8,062 bases of DNA from UBA3792 sp964426415 (GTDB taxonomy: Bacteria; Bacillota; Clostridia; Christensenellales; CAG-138): positions 1 through 8,062 of the forward strand of contig CAYRQM010000057.1 of NCBI GenBank assembly GCA_964426415.1. The letters run 5' to 3'. Positions 1 to 6,010 of this stretch are shown here, in pieces (the first letter of the stretch is position 1; the number at the start of each line of letters is the position of its first letter). Below the pieces are notes generated by a model, which ran no database searches, had not been told where the DNA came from, and saw only the letters and a list, made by a program, of their open reading frames with translations. A program made the position numbers and the translations under genes.

Positions 1-848
1 ATGCCGTCAAACTCCTTCTGCTGGTTCTGCCACGCCGTACCGAAGTTGCCCTTCAGATGCGCATACTTTTTCAGCTGCGGGTAAGCATGCGCGGGCAGCA
101 TTTCGCCATGGGTGTAGACGTTGACGCCTTTCCCTTCGGTCTGTTCCAGCAGCAGCTGCAAGTCCTTCAGGTCGTGTCCCGTGATTACGATGAACGGGCC
201 CTTTTCCACCATCAGGGGAACGGTCGTCGGTGTGGGCGTGCCGTAGGTTTCGGTATTTGCCCGGTCAAGAAGCGCCATACATTTGAGGTTCATCTCGCCG
301 ACCTTCAGAACCGTGGGCAAAAGCTGCTCCATCGTCAAGTCTTCGCCCACCGCAAACAGCCCTTCGGCAAAGAAGCGGTTGACCGTATCGTCGGTATAGC
401 CAAGCGCGTGTGCGTGATACGCGTATGCCGCCATGCCGCGCAGCCCAAACAGAATGAGCGATTTCAGCGAACGGACGTCTTCGTCATCGTTCCACAGCGC
501 GTTCATGTCGTAATCCTCATTGCGGCAGCAGGGCGTCCCGCACCCGCCGCACTGCGGAACAAGCGCAGCCTTCTCGGCATGGGTTTTTTCGATTTGCCGT
601 GTGATGGCGTCATCGTCAAAGCTGACGTTGGTAATCGTCGTGAACAGCCCCTCTATCAGCGTAAGCCGTGTCCGTTCCGTCGTCGCATCGTTGCCGTCGG
701 TTGCACGGGCAAGCCCGATGAGCGCACCGGTCAGTTCGTCCTGCAGCCGTGCTGTGTTCGATTTCTTGCCGCACACGCCCGCGCTTCCCGTGCAGCCGAT
801 GCAGCCTGCCGTCTGTTCGCATTGAAAGCAAAACATCTTGTTTTCCAT
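1..848 (-). CDS. hcp: Hydroxylamine reductase / hybrid-cluster protein Hcp (partial, C-terminus outside window)
   Basis: Hcp is a cytoplasmic iron-sulfur enzyme of anaerobes linked to hydroxylamine reduction and to NO reduction/S-nitrosylation control. The first 282 codons are present and the 3' end runs off the left edge, so roughly half of a usual ~550-residue protein is seen. The N-terminal cluster motif is clear: C7-x2-C10-x8-C19-x6-C26, beginning MENKMFCFQCEQTAG. Two ligands of the hybrid Fe-S-O cluster are visible, H225 in ITGHDLKDL and E249 in HGEMLPAH. The remaining cysteine ligands lie beyond the window. A second in-frame ATG exists 6 bp upstream (854), but GGAGGG sits 7 nt before the ATG at 848 and only 1 nt before the other, so 848 is chosen. 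The gene follows the ferredoxin-like gene by 14 bp, so the two are almost certainly cotranscribed. No frameshift is seen. Confidence 0.95.
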   Translation of the reverse strand, partial: MENKMFCFQCEQTAGCIGCTGSAGVCGKKSNTARLQDELTGALIGLARATDGNDATTERTRLTLIEGLFTTITNVSFDDDAITRQIEKTHAEKAALVPQCGGCGTPCCRNEDYDMNALWNDDEDVRSLKSLILFGLRGMAAYAYHAHALGYTDDTVNRFFAEGLFAVGEDLTMEQLLPTVLKVGEMNLKCMALLDRANTETYGTPTPTTVPLMVEKGPFIVITGHDLKDLQLLLEQTEGKGVNVYTHGEMLPAHAYPQLKKYAHLKGNFGTAWQNQQKEFDG

Positions 849-862
849 TTTCATACCCTCCG

Positions 863-1576
863 CTAATCTCTGATGCTTCCGTCGGTTGTGATCGTCACAA
901 CCTGCCACGGAATGAACTTCCCACTGTCCTGCAAAGCGGTTTTCACCGCGAGTTCAAGCCCACCGCAGCAGGGCACCTCCATGCGCACAATCGTCACGCT
1001 TTTGATGTCGTTGCGCTTCAAAATGGCGGTCAGCTTCTCCGCGTAATCCACGCAATCCAGCTTGGGACAGCCCACCAGCGTGATATGCCCCTTGATGAAA
1101 TCCTCGTGGAAGTTGGCGTAGGCATACGCGGTGCAGTCGGCGGCGATCAACAGCTTTGCACCGTTCAGGTACGGCGCGTTCACGGGCGCAAGCTTCATCT
1201 GTACCGGCCATTGCATAAGTCGGCTTTGCGGAACACGGGCAGTTTCGTGCCCGCCGCAGTCACATTCCGCATGCGAAATGCTTTTTGACTGCGTTCCGGG
1301 GCAGCCGCAGGGCAGCGTTTCACCTTGCTTGTTTTGCTTTTGCTGTTTCGCGGCAAGCACCGCATCTTTGTCGTATGCCGCAGCTTCGCGCTCGACAAAG
1401 GAGATTGCGTTTGTCGGGCAGGTGGGCAGACAGTCGCCGAGCCCGTCGCAGTAATCATCCCGCATCAGCCTTGCCTTGCCGTCCACCATGGCGATCGCGC
1501 CTTCATGACACGCCGCCGCACAAGCGCCGCATCCGTTGCATTTGTTTGCATCAATTTCAATGATTATTCGTTTCAT
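863..1576 (-). CDS. Cysteine-rich 4Fe-4S ferredoxin-domain protein, Hcp partner
   Basis: This 237-residue cytoplasmic protein probably passes electrons to Hcp; that role is inferred from gene order. Residues 5-60 form a two-cluster ferredoxin domain. The first motif is complete (C13, C16, C19, C23). The second reads C43-x5-C49-x3-C53-P, with Leu46 where the usual second cysteine would be, so that cluster may be [3Fe-4S] or have a non-cysteine site. A lysine/glutamine-rich linker (about 66-87) leads to two close cysteine pairs, C90-x-C92 and C105-x-C107. The C-terminal half (about 125-237) has further cysteines at 148, 170, 175 and a CCGG motif at 203-206. I recognise this as the type of protein often encoded beside clostridial hcp, but know no established name. 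GAGGAGG lies 8 nt before the ATG, supporting this start. It is first in the leftward pair with hcp, under the promoter/operator region shared with the divergent CRP/FNR regulator. Confidence 0.88.
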   Translation of the reverse strand: MKRIIIEIDANKCNGCGACAAACHEGAIAMVDGKARLMRDDYCDGLGDCLPTCPTNAISFVEREAAAYDKDAVLAAKQQKQNKQGETLPCGCPGTQSKSISHAECDCGGHETARVPQSRLMQWPVQMKLAPVNAPYLNGAKLLIAADCTAYAYANFHEDFIKGHITLVGCPKLDCVDYAEKLTAILKRNDIKSVTIVRMEVPCCGGLELAVKTALQDSGKFIPWQVVTITTDGSIRD

Positions 1577-1591
1577 CTCTTTGTCCTCCTC

Positions 1592-1620
1592 TTGACTTCA
1601 TAATGGGGTTGTACTATGAT
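1592..1620 (+). promoter_or_regulatory. Sigma-A promoter of the CRP/FNR regulator gene
   Basis: TTGACT (1592-1597) and TATGAT (1615-1620) are separated by exactly 17 bp, each close to the sigma-A consensus. The predicted start of transcription is near 1627, giving a leader of about 38 nt before the TTG start codon at 1665. The palindrome at 1636-1649 falls just downstream of the predicted start, a position suited to repression. Confidence 0.7.
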
Positions 1621-1621
1621 A
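1608..1621 (-). promoter_or_regulatory. Possible -10 region for the ferredoxin-hcp operon (activator-dependent)
   Basis: The leftward strand carries overlapping weak -10 candidates: TATCAT (1621-1616) and TACAAC (1613-1608). Neither has a good -35. If TACAAC is used, the start of transcription is near 1601 and the palindrome centred at 1642.5 lies at about -41.5, the classic class II position of CRP/FNR activators. The exact hexamer cannot be decided from sequence alone. Confidence 0.4.
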
Positions 1622-1635
1622 TAGCAAACAAGTCA

Positions 1636-1649
1636 GTTGTATTTACAAC
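1636..1649. promoter_or_regulatory. Perfect palindrome, probable CRP/FNR-type operator
   Basis: GTTGTA-TT-TACAAC is a perfect inverted repeat with 6-bp arms and a 2-bp centre, in the 88-bp gap between the divergent CRP/FNR regulator and ferredoxin-hcp genes. CRP/FNR dimers bind two-fold symmetric sites of about this size, and HcpR-type regulators commonly sit beside hcp. Its position downstream of the regulator's promoter and upstream of the ferredoxin-hcp start suggests autorepression with hcp activation. Binding by the neighbouring regulator is inferred. Confidence 0.6.
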
Positions 1650-1664
1650 AGAAATGAGGATTAT

Positions 1665-2348
1665 TTGCAGATAAATTATCGCATGCTGCAGCGGACGGCG
1701 CTGTTTGAAGGAATCGAGGAACGGGAAATCACTGCGATGATGGATTGCCTTTCGGCAAAGACCGAGAAGTACCGCAAAGAGCAAAGCCTTCTCCGCACGG
1801 GGGACGCCACAACCTTGGTCGGCGTCGTCCTGTCGGGTAGGGTGCATATCATCAAAGAGGACTTTTGGGGAAATCGGGGCATCCTTTCGGAAATCAGCGC
1901 AGGGCAGCTGTTCGGCGAAACCTACGCAGCGGTTCCGTCCGCATCGGCGGAGGTAAGCGTTGTCGCCGCCGAAGCCTCTGAAGTGCTTTATTTGGATATT
2001 CGGCGCATCCTCACAACCTGCTCTGCCTCCTGCGCATTTCATGCAAGGCTCATTCGAAACCTGCTGGCAGTGACGGCACAGAAGAATCTGCTGCTCACAA
2101 GAAAGCTTGCATTTATGGCGCAGAGGACGACGAAAGATAAGCTGCTCTCGTACCTTTCGGCGGAATCGCAGCGGCATAAATCATCGTCCTTCGAGATTCC
2201 GTTCAATCGGCAACAGCTTGCGGACTATCTCTCCGTAGACCGCAGCGCCATGTCCAACGAGCTGTGCAAGCTGCGCGATGCAGGCATTCTGCAATTTGAC
2301 AAGAACAGGTTCACGCTCTCGCAGACGGAAGGCGAACACGCCGATTAA
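1665..2348 (+). CDS. CRP/FNR-family transcriptional regulator (HcpR-like)
   Basis: This is a 227-residue DNA-binding regulator. Residues about 12-115 form the cyclic-nucleotide-binding-like beta barrel, starting LFEGIEEREI and including the FGE turn at 83-85. The Arg-Ser pair used to hold cAMP phosphate is absent (the segment reads SASAEVSV), so cAMP is unlikely as ligand. A long dimerisation helix spans about 125-150. A winged helix-turn-helix lies at about 180-210, with the recognition helix in DRSAMSNELCKL. There is no FNR-like N-terminal cysteine cluster, so sensing by an Fe-S cluster of that kind is unlikely; HcpR proteins studied elsewhere bind haem, but I cannot see that here. The gene is divergent from ferredoxin-hcp, which makes hcp its likely target. 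The TTG start follows GAGGA by only 4 nt. The next in-frame ATG, 18 bp on, has no ribosome binding site and would cut into the N-terminal strand. Confidence 0.9.
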   Translation: MQINYRMLQRTALFEGIEEREITAMMDCLSAKTEKYRKEQSLLRTGDATTLVGVVLSGRVHIIKEDFWGNRGILSEISAGQLFGETYAAVPSASAEVSVVAAEASEVLYLDIRRILTTCSASCAFHARLIRNLLAVTAQKNLLLTRKLAFMAQRTTKDKLLSYLSAESQRHKSSSFEIPFNRQQLADYLSVDRSAMSNELCKLRDAGILQFDKNRFTLSQTEGEHAD

Positions 2349-2685
2349 AAACGGCACACACCGCTTTTGCGTCTTGTGAAATTGCAGGGAATCCCTTGAG
2401 ATTTGATAGATGATGTGGGCTGGCACAAAATGCAGTGGCGTACGCAATGCGAGAATGGGGGGATCGCAAAAACGTCCGGCATGTCCACCTGCGACTATGC
2501 CTTTGAGGGCGCGCGCTATGTCGTGCAGGGCAGACTTCTGCCCATCAACTGAGCTCGCCCCGCGTCAAAGATTTAGCACACGACGCAAAGCGAACACAAT
2601 CGCATAACCATCAAAAGATAACGGAGCCAAGCTGCAAAGTGCGACAAAGGCTTCGTTTTCGGCATCCCGATTTGCGCAAATTCCG
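2349..2685. other. Intergenic stretch without a convincing gene
   Basis: About 340 bp between the CRP/FNR regulator and the YgjP-like gene's promoter. It opens with a weak stem (AAAACGG/CCGCTTTT, 2348-2368) that could be a poor terminator. It contains the 40-codon coding-like stretch listed separately. The rest, about 2553-2685, has stops in the rightward frames and no ribosome binding site that leads to a plausible protein. I see no repeats, RNA gene or mobile element. Confidence 0.5.
2430..2552 (+). pseudogene. Short coding-like stretch, possible gene remnant (40 codons)
   Basis: An ATG-to-TGA reading frame of 40 codons encodes a sequence whose second half (SGMSTCDYAFEGARYVV, then GRLLPIN) reads like the end of an ordinary globular protein. 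It has a balanced composition and no low-complexity bias. No ribosome binding site stands at a proper distance before the ATG. The frame is open only for about 10 codons further upstream before a TGA. I do not recognise the family. It could be the 3' tail of a decayed gene, a small protein with weak translation, or chance. Confidence 0.25.
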
Positions 2686-2714
2686 TTGTGTTCAGTCGGT
2701 TGCTGTGGTACAAT
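2686..2714 (+). promoter_or_regulatory. Extended -10 sigma-A promoter of the YgjP-like gene
   Basis: TTGTGT (2686-2691), a 17-bp spacer, and TACAAT (2709-2714) preceded by TGG, which makes an extended -10 (TGn). Transcription should begin near 2721, leaving about 31 nt before the ATG at 2752. This also argues against the in-frame TTG at 2686 as a start codon, since that codon is itself part of the -35. Confidence 0.7.
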
Positions 2715-2751
2715 GGCACAAAAGCTGCAGCACGCTAAAGGAGCAGGGAGC

Positions 2752-3321
2752 ATGCCCCCAATGGAGTATACGGTGCTTCGCACCAACCGAAAAACGTTTT
2801 GCGCGGAGATTCGGCAGAACAGGCTGACGATCCGTGCGCCGCTGCGCGCTTCCGACGCGGACGTTCGGCGCTTTGTGCAGCAGAACAGGCAATGGATCGA
2901 AACGCATTGGGCGAAGATGCAGGCGGCGGAACAAGCCAAGGAAGCAGTCCCCAAGCTGACGCAGGAGGAAATCGTCGCGCTGGCAAACAGGGCGCTGGAG
3001 GTCATCCCAAAGCGCGTGGCACATTTTGCGGCGCAAATCGGGGTGCGCTACGGCAGAATCACGATTCGGCGACAGAAATCCCGATGGGGCAGCTGCAGCA
3101 GCAAGGGCAATCTCAACTTCAACTGTCTGCTCATGCTGACGCCGCCCGAAGTGCTGGACAGCGTCGTGGTGCATGAGCTTTGCCACCGAAAAGAAATGAA
3201 CCATTCCGACCGCTTTTACGCCGAAGTGCTGCGCGTGTGTCCCGATTATTGGGCGCAGGACAAGTGGCTCAAGCAAAACGGTGCGACGCTATTGGCAATG
3301 GGGAACCAGCCGAACCCGTGA
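2752..3321 (+). CDS. YgjP-type (DUF45, M48-like) zinc metallopeptidase
   Basis: This 189-residue cytoplasmic protein belongs to the YgjP/WLM family of putative zinc metallopeptidases, whose substrates are largely unknown. The diagnostic block KSRWGSC is at 109-115, followed by the zinc-binding motif HELCH (H141, E142, H145) and the family's downstream histidine in MNHSDRFY (H151). H141, H145 and H151 are the likely zinc ligands and E142 the catalytic base. The N-terminal ~90 residues form the usual beta-rich and helical lead-in (YTVLRTNRKTF, then RFVQQNRQWI). The start is set by AAAGGAG 8 nt before the ATG at 2752; an in-frame TTG 66 bp upstream overlaps the promoter and is rejected. No terminator follows before the small membrane protein 64 bp on, so the two may share a transcript. 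Length matches the family, though some relatives reach ~230-240 residues. Confidence 0.88.
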   Translation: MPPMEYTVLRTNRKTFCAEIRQNRLTIRAPLRASDADVRRFVQQNRQWIETHWAKMQAAEQAKEAVPKLTQEEIVALANRALEVIPKRVAHFAAQIGVRYGRITIRRQKSRWGSCSSKGNLNFNCLLMLTPPEVLDSVVVHELCHRKEMNHSDRFYAEVLRVCPDYWAQDKWLKQNGATLLAMGNQPNP

Positions 3322-3385
3322 AGAAATGCATCCTTATGGGAATGGAAATACCCGAATATTCAATTATCGAACGATGAGGTAATAA

Positions 3386-3637
3386 ATGAAGCGCAAATGG
3401 CCATGGATCACGGCGCTCACGGTATGCGGGCTCTCGCTTGCCGTAGGCGCGTCGTTTCACGGGCTGCGGCTGCACCCCGAGAACGCGGCAGGCTATTCGC
3501 CTGGCTGCACAATGGGCATTGTGATGGCAAGCGTGGCGGGCGCATCGCTGCTCGCGTTTCTCGTGCTGTTTGTGCGGTACAAAAAGGCCGTTCGGCACAG
3601 CAACCCATCCCCGCACGGCGGAACCCGTCCATCTTGA
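3386..3637 (+). CDS. Small two-helix membrane protein of unknown function
   Basis: This is an 83-residue protein. A short basic start (MKRK) leads to a first membrane segment at about 7-25, a ~17-residue loop containing one cysteine (C41), a second membrane segment at about 43-63 rich in Gly/Ala/Leu, and a basic tail (RYKKAVRH) ending in a flexible Pro/Gly/Ser segment. By the positive-inside rule both ends should be cytoplasmic with the loop outside. ATGAGG lies 6 nt before the ATG, a good ribosome binding site, so I think it is translated. I do not recognise the family. It lies between the YgjP-like peptidase and the lipoprotein gene, all on the same strand, but nothing in the sequence ties their functions together. 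Confidence 0.65.
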   Translation: MKRKWPWITALTVCGLSLAVGASFHGLRLHPENAAGYSPGCTMGIVMASVAGASLLAFLVLFVRYKKAVRHSNPSPHGGTRPS

Positions 3638-3707
3638 CGCACCCGACGACCGTTCCGAGAAGCAGCGCCGAAGGCAAAGAATCCCTTTCCGATTCTGTAC
3701 GTTTCCG

Positions 3708-3737
3708 TTGCATACTGCGATGCGTGCATGATACAAA
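3708..3737 (+). promoter_or_regulatory. Probable promoter of the lipoprotein gene
   Basis: TTGCAT (3708-3713) and TACAAA (3732-3737) are 18 bp apart, with TGA just before the -10 giving an extended -10. Transcription would start near 3744, about 21 nt before the ATG at 3765. The -10 is one step from consensus, so this is a reasonable but not certain call. Confidence 0.5.
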
Positions 3738-3764
3738 TAATGAAAAGAAGGGGGGAGACCTTTC

Positions 3765-4697
3765 ATGAAACCGTATGCGCCTTATTTATCCATCGTGCTC
3801 TTGCTGATTCTGCTTTTTGCAAGCATTGGATGTGGCGGCGTCCCAAAGGATGCCGACCGTGCGGACGGAGAGCTCCAATCGAATGCCCTTTCCGGATACG
3901 AAAACTACACCAACGGACGCTTCATCGTGGCAATCGAAACGGCATTGTGGGAGGCGTCGCTGCCTGCCTATCGTCCCTATGAGACGGTGGACTTGCTGCT
4001 TGCCGCCGTATCGGACGGCATGGAGCGTATCGCAGAGAAAACATTTGAGGACTGGCTTTCCCGATACGACCCAGAGGTCAACGGCATGGTCGTCGTGCGC
4101 ATCAACGGCACCGAGAAGGGCTCCTACACAGCCGGCGGCTATGGGTCAAAGGATTTGCTCGAACCCACCATCTATCTGAATGAAAACCTGTTTTGTCACG
4201 GCCTGGCGCCGCTCTTTCACGAGCTGACCCATCTCATCTGCCAAGACTATCAATCCATCACCCTGCGGGAAGGGCTTGCGGGCTACCTGCACGACGACGT
4301 CTGCACCATCCCAACCGTTTTCAATTATGGATTGGATCCACACCAAATTGCAGAGAAGACGCTGCTTGCCGACGCAAAAGGGCGCGCAATGGTGGCGGAA
4401 ATCGGGTCTTTCGACCGCAAGGGCGAGACCGGCAAGACCGATCAGCGAGCAACCTACTACGTCTTCGCCTACTCCTTTGTCAAGTATCTCATCGATACCT
4501 ACGGGATGGACGCGTTCATGCAGCTCTACACCGCTGCGGATGAAGCGGCATATGCAACCGTCACGGGGAAGTCGTTGACTGCGCTGCAAGCGGACTGGAC
4601 GCAATACTTGGACGCCTACGCAAACGTGTTGGACGAGCAAGCCTACCAAGCGTATCTTGGAGAATTGTTTTCAAACCATGGCTTGACCACGGAATAG
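3765..4697 (+). CDS. Secreted lipoprotein with gluzincin (HExxH...E) metallopeptidase domain
   Basis: This 310-residue protein begins with a lipoprotein signal peptide: a hydrophobic stretch at about 8-20 and a lipobox ending SIGC with the lipidated cysteine at 23. It should therefore be anchored on the outer face of the membrane. The catalytic domain shows HELTH (H152, E153, H156), followed by E169 in REGLAGYL, the typical third zinc ligand of gluzincins of the peptidase-MA kind. The C-terminal part (SFVKYLIDTYGMDAFMQLY, about 237-255, then a DW..YL helix) also matches that fold, in which this region often packs against the active site. The substrate is unknown; a role in extracellular protein or peptide breakdown is inferred only from class and location. 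AAGGGGGGAG ends 7 nt before the ATG, a strong ribosome binding site. The gene has its own probable promoter and ends 54 bp before a terminator hairpin, so it is probably a single transcript. It could instead be an inactive homologue, but all zinc residues are present. Confidence 0.82.
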   Translation: MKPYAPYLSIVLLLILLFASIGCGGVPKDADRADGELQSNALSGYENYTNGRFIVAIETALWEASLPAYRPYETVDLLLAAVSDGMERIAEKTFEDWLSRYDPEVNGMVVVRINGTEKGSYTAGGYGSKDLLEPTIYLNENLFCHGLAPLFHELTHLICQDYQSITLREGLAGYLHDDVCTIPTVFNYGLDPHQIAEKTLLADAKGRAMVAEIGSFDRKGETGKTDQRATYYVFAYSFVKYLIDTYGMDAFMQLYTAADEAAYATVTGKSLTALQADWTQYLDAYANVLDEQAYQAYLGELFSNHGLTTE

Positions 4698-4750
4698 CGC
4701 GCATTTTCTGCACCGTGCCGACCGCTTGCCCTATTCACAAGAGCAAACAA

Positions 4751-4784
4751 AAAAAGCACCGCGAACAACGCCGCAGTGCTTTTT
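4751..4784. terminator. Bidirectional intrinsic terminator between convergent genes
   Basis: Arms 4751-4763 and 4772-4784 flank an 8-nt loop and end in A5 and T5 runs. Read leftward, the core pairs fully (GCACTGCG with CGCGGTGC, one G-U wobble) and is followed by seven U's, so it is the stronger terminator for the alcohol dehydrogenase operon, whose stop lies 17 bp away. Read rightward, there is one A-C mismatch and a five-U tail, enough for weaker termination of the lipoprotein gene. Confidence 0.85.
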
Positions 4785-4800
4785 GGGAGGAAACGCAGCG

Positions 4801-5964
4801 TCAGAGCGACGCGGTGAAGATTTCAAAGACGTCCTGTTCGGAAAGCGGTGCATAGGCATCGTCGAGCCCTTCGTTGACCGCCACATGATGCGCCATTTCG
4901 CGCAGGCGGCTTGCATCGATGCCCACGTCCGCAAGGTGCATGGGAATGCCAATCTCCACAAAGAACGCATACAGCGCATCGATGCCCTTATTGGCGATGG
5001 TATACGGGTCAAGCGTGGGATCGACGCCAAAGACGTTGACGCCAAACTTGACAAACCGTGCGAGGGTCTTATCATTGAGGATGTGCCGCATCCAACGCGG
5101 CGTCAAAATCGCCAGTCCTTCGCCGTGGGTGATGTCGTAGTACGCGCTGAGCGCATGCTCCATGCCGTGGCAGGGCCAACCCGACGGGCTGTTGCCAAGC
5201 GCCAAAATGCCGTTGCAGCCGTAGGTGCAATCCAGCATCAGCTCGGCTCTTGCCGTATAGTTGTTCGGCTCCTTCAGCGCGATGCGCACGTTGTGCATCA
5301 GGCTCTTCAGCTCGGATTCGCAGAAGCCGTCGTTGAGCAGCGTGGTGTCCGCCGTAAAGTACTGCTCCATCACATGGTTCATCGCGTCGGCAGTGCCCGC
5401 AGCGGTTTGCTTTTTGGACACGGTAAACGTGTAGATCGGGTCTAAAATGGAGCACACGGGCATCATGACCGGGTCGATGTAGCCGATTTTGTCGTTCGTT
5501 TCGGTGCGGGAGATCACCGCGCCGCCGTCGTATTCACTGCCCGTCGCCGCAAGCGTGAGAATGTCCACAAGGGGCAGGGCAGCCTTTGCCTTGACTTTGT
5601 AGGAAATCAAGTCCCACGGGTCGCCGTCGTAGCACGCGCCCGCTGCAATGGCTTTGGAACAGTCCAGCGTGCTGCCGCCGCCCACCGACAGGATCGCGTC
5701 GATGTGGTGTTCCTTGCAGAGGCGCACGCCTTCCAGCACGCTCGGGTCATACTTGGGATTCGGTTCAATGCCCGAAAGCTCATAGAGTTCATAATCGCCC
5801 AAGAGCGCTTTTACCTTGTCGTACAGTCCAATTTTTTTGATGCTGCCGCCGCCGTAGGTGAGCAGCACCTTCTTGCCCAACGGCTTCATCGCCGCAGGCA
5901 GCTGTTCGATGGCGTCTTTGCCGAAAATCAGTCTTGTGGGACAATAATAGTTAAAGTTTTGCAT
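4801..5964 (-). CDS. Iron-containing (group III) alcohol dehydrogenase, BdhA/YqhD type
   Basis: This 387-residue cytoplasmic enzyme reduces aldehydes to alcohols with NAD(P)H. The N-terminal nucleotide domain has GGGS at 38-41 and GGGSTLD at 95-101, followed by LAATGSE at 138-144. The all-helical domain carries the metal ligands expected for the family: D193 and H197 (TADAMNHVMEQYF), H266 and H280 (PCHGMEHALSAYYDITH). The start MQNFNYYCPTRLIFGK matches the clostridial butanol-dehydrogenase and YqhD branch; YqhD is known for broad NADPH-dependent reduction of toxic aldehydes. AGGAG precedes the ATG at a good distance. It is the last gene of the leftward operon, 46 bp behind the aldo/keto reductase with no terminator between, and ends 17 bp before a strong terminator. 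Cofactor choice and natural aldehyde cannot be read from sequence alone. Confidence 0.93.
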   Translation of the reverse strand: MQNFNYYCPTRLIFGKDAIEQLPAAMKPLGKKVLLTYGGGSIKKIGLYDKVKALLGDYELYELSGIEPNPKYDPSVLEGVRLCKEHHIDAILSVGGGSTLDCSKAIAAGACYDGDPWDLISYKVKAKAALPLVDILTLAATGSEYDGGAVISRTETNDKIGYIDPVMMPVCSILDPIYTFTVSKKQTAAGTADAMNHVMEQYFTADTTLLNDGFCESELKSLMHNVRIALKEPNNYTARAELMLDCTYGCNGILALGNSPSGWPCHGMEHALSAYYDITHGEGLAILTPRWMRHILNDKTLARFVKFGVNVFGVDPTLDPYTIANKGIDALYAFFVEIGIPMHLADVGIDASRLREMAHHVAVNEGLDDAYAPLSEQDVFEIFTASL

Positions 5965-6010
5965 TTGTTTTCTCCTTATTGTGATTCTATTTGTTCAAAC
6001 GGCAGATCGG

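Noticed and set aside
57..866. Long rightward open frame of 269 residues across the hcp region
   Set aside because: It is antisense to a clear Hcp coding sequence with conserved cluster motifs, has no ribosome binding site, and its composition is typical of a GC-rich shadow frame.
1654..1674. Six-codon leader peptide (ATG to TAA) overlapping the regulator start
   Set aside because: No ribosome binding site precedes it and it overlaps the regulator's own; too short to support.
2348..2368. Possible terminator after the CRP/FNR regulator gene
   Set aside because: Arms AAAACGG and CCGCTTTT hold only three G-C pairs, with a bulged C and a four-T tail, too weak to call.
3678..3696. Inverted repeat AGAATC / GATTCT with 7-nt loop before the lipoprotein promoter
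   Set aside because: Six-base arms with only two G-C pairs and no T-run; it is likely to occur by chance, and it lies upstream of a separate promoter.
4726..5445. Rightward open frame of 239 residues over the alcohol dehydrogenase
   Set aside because: It begins inside the terminator region and is antisense to a complete alcohol dehydrogenase with all metal ligands.
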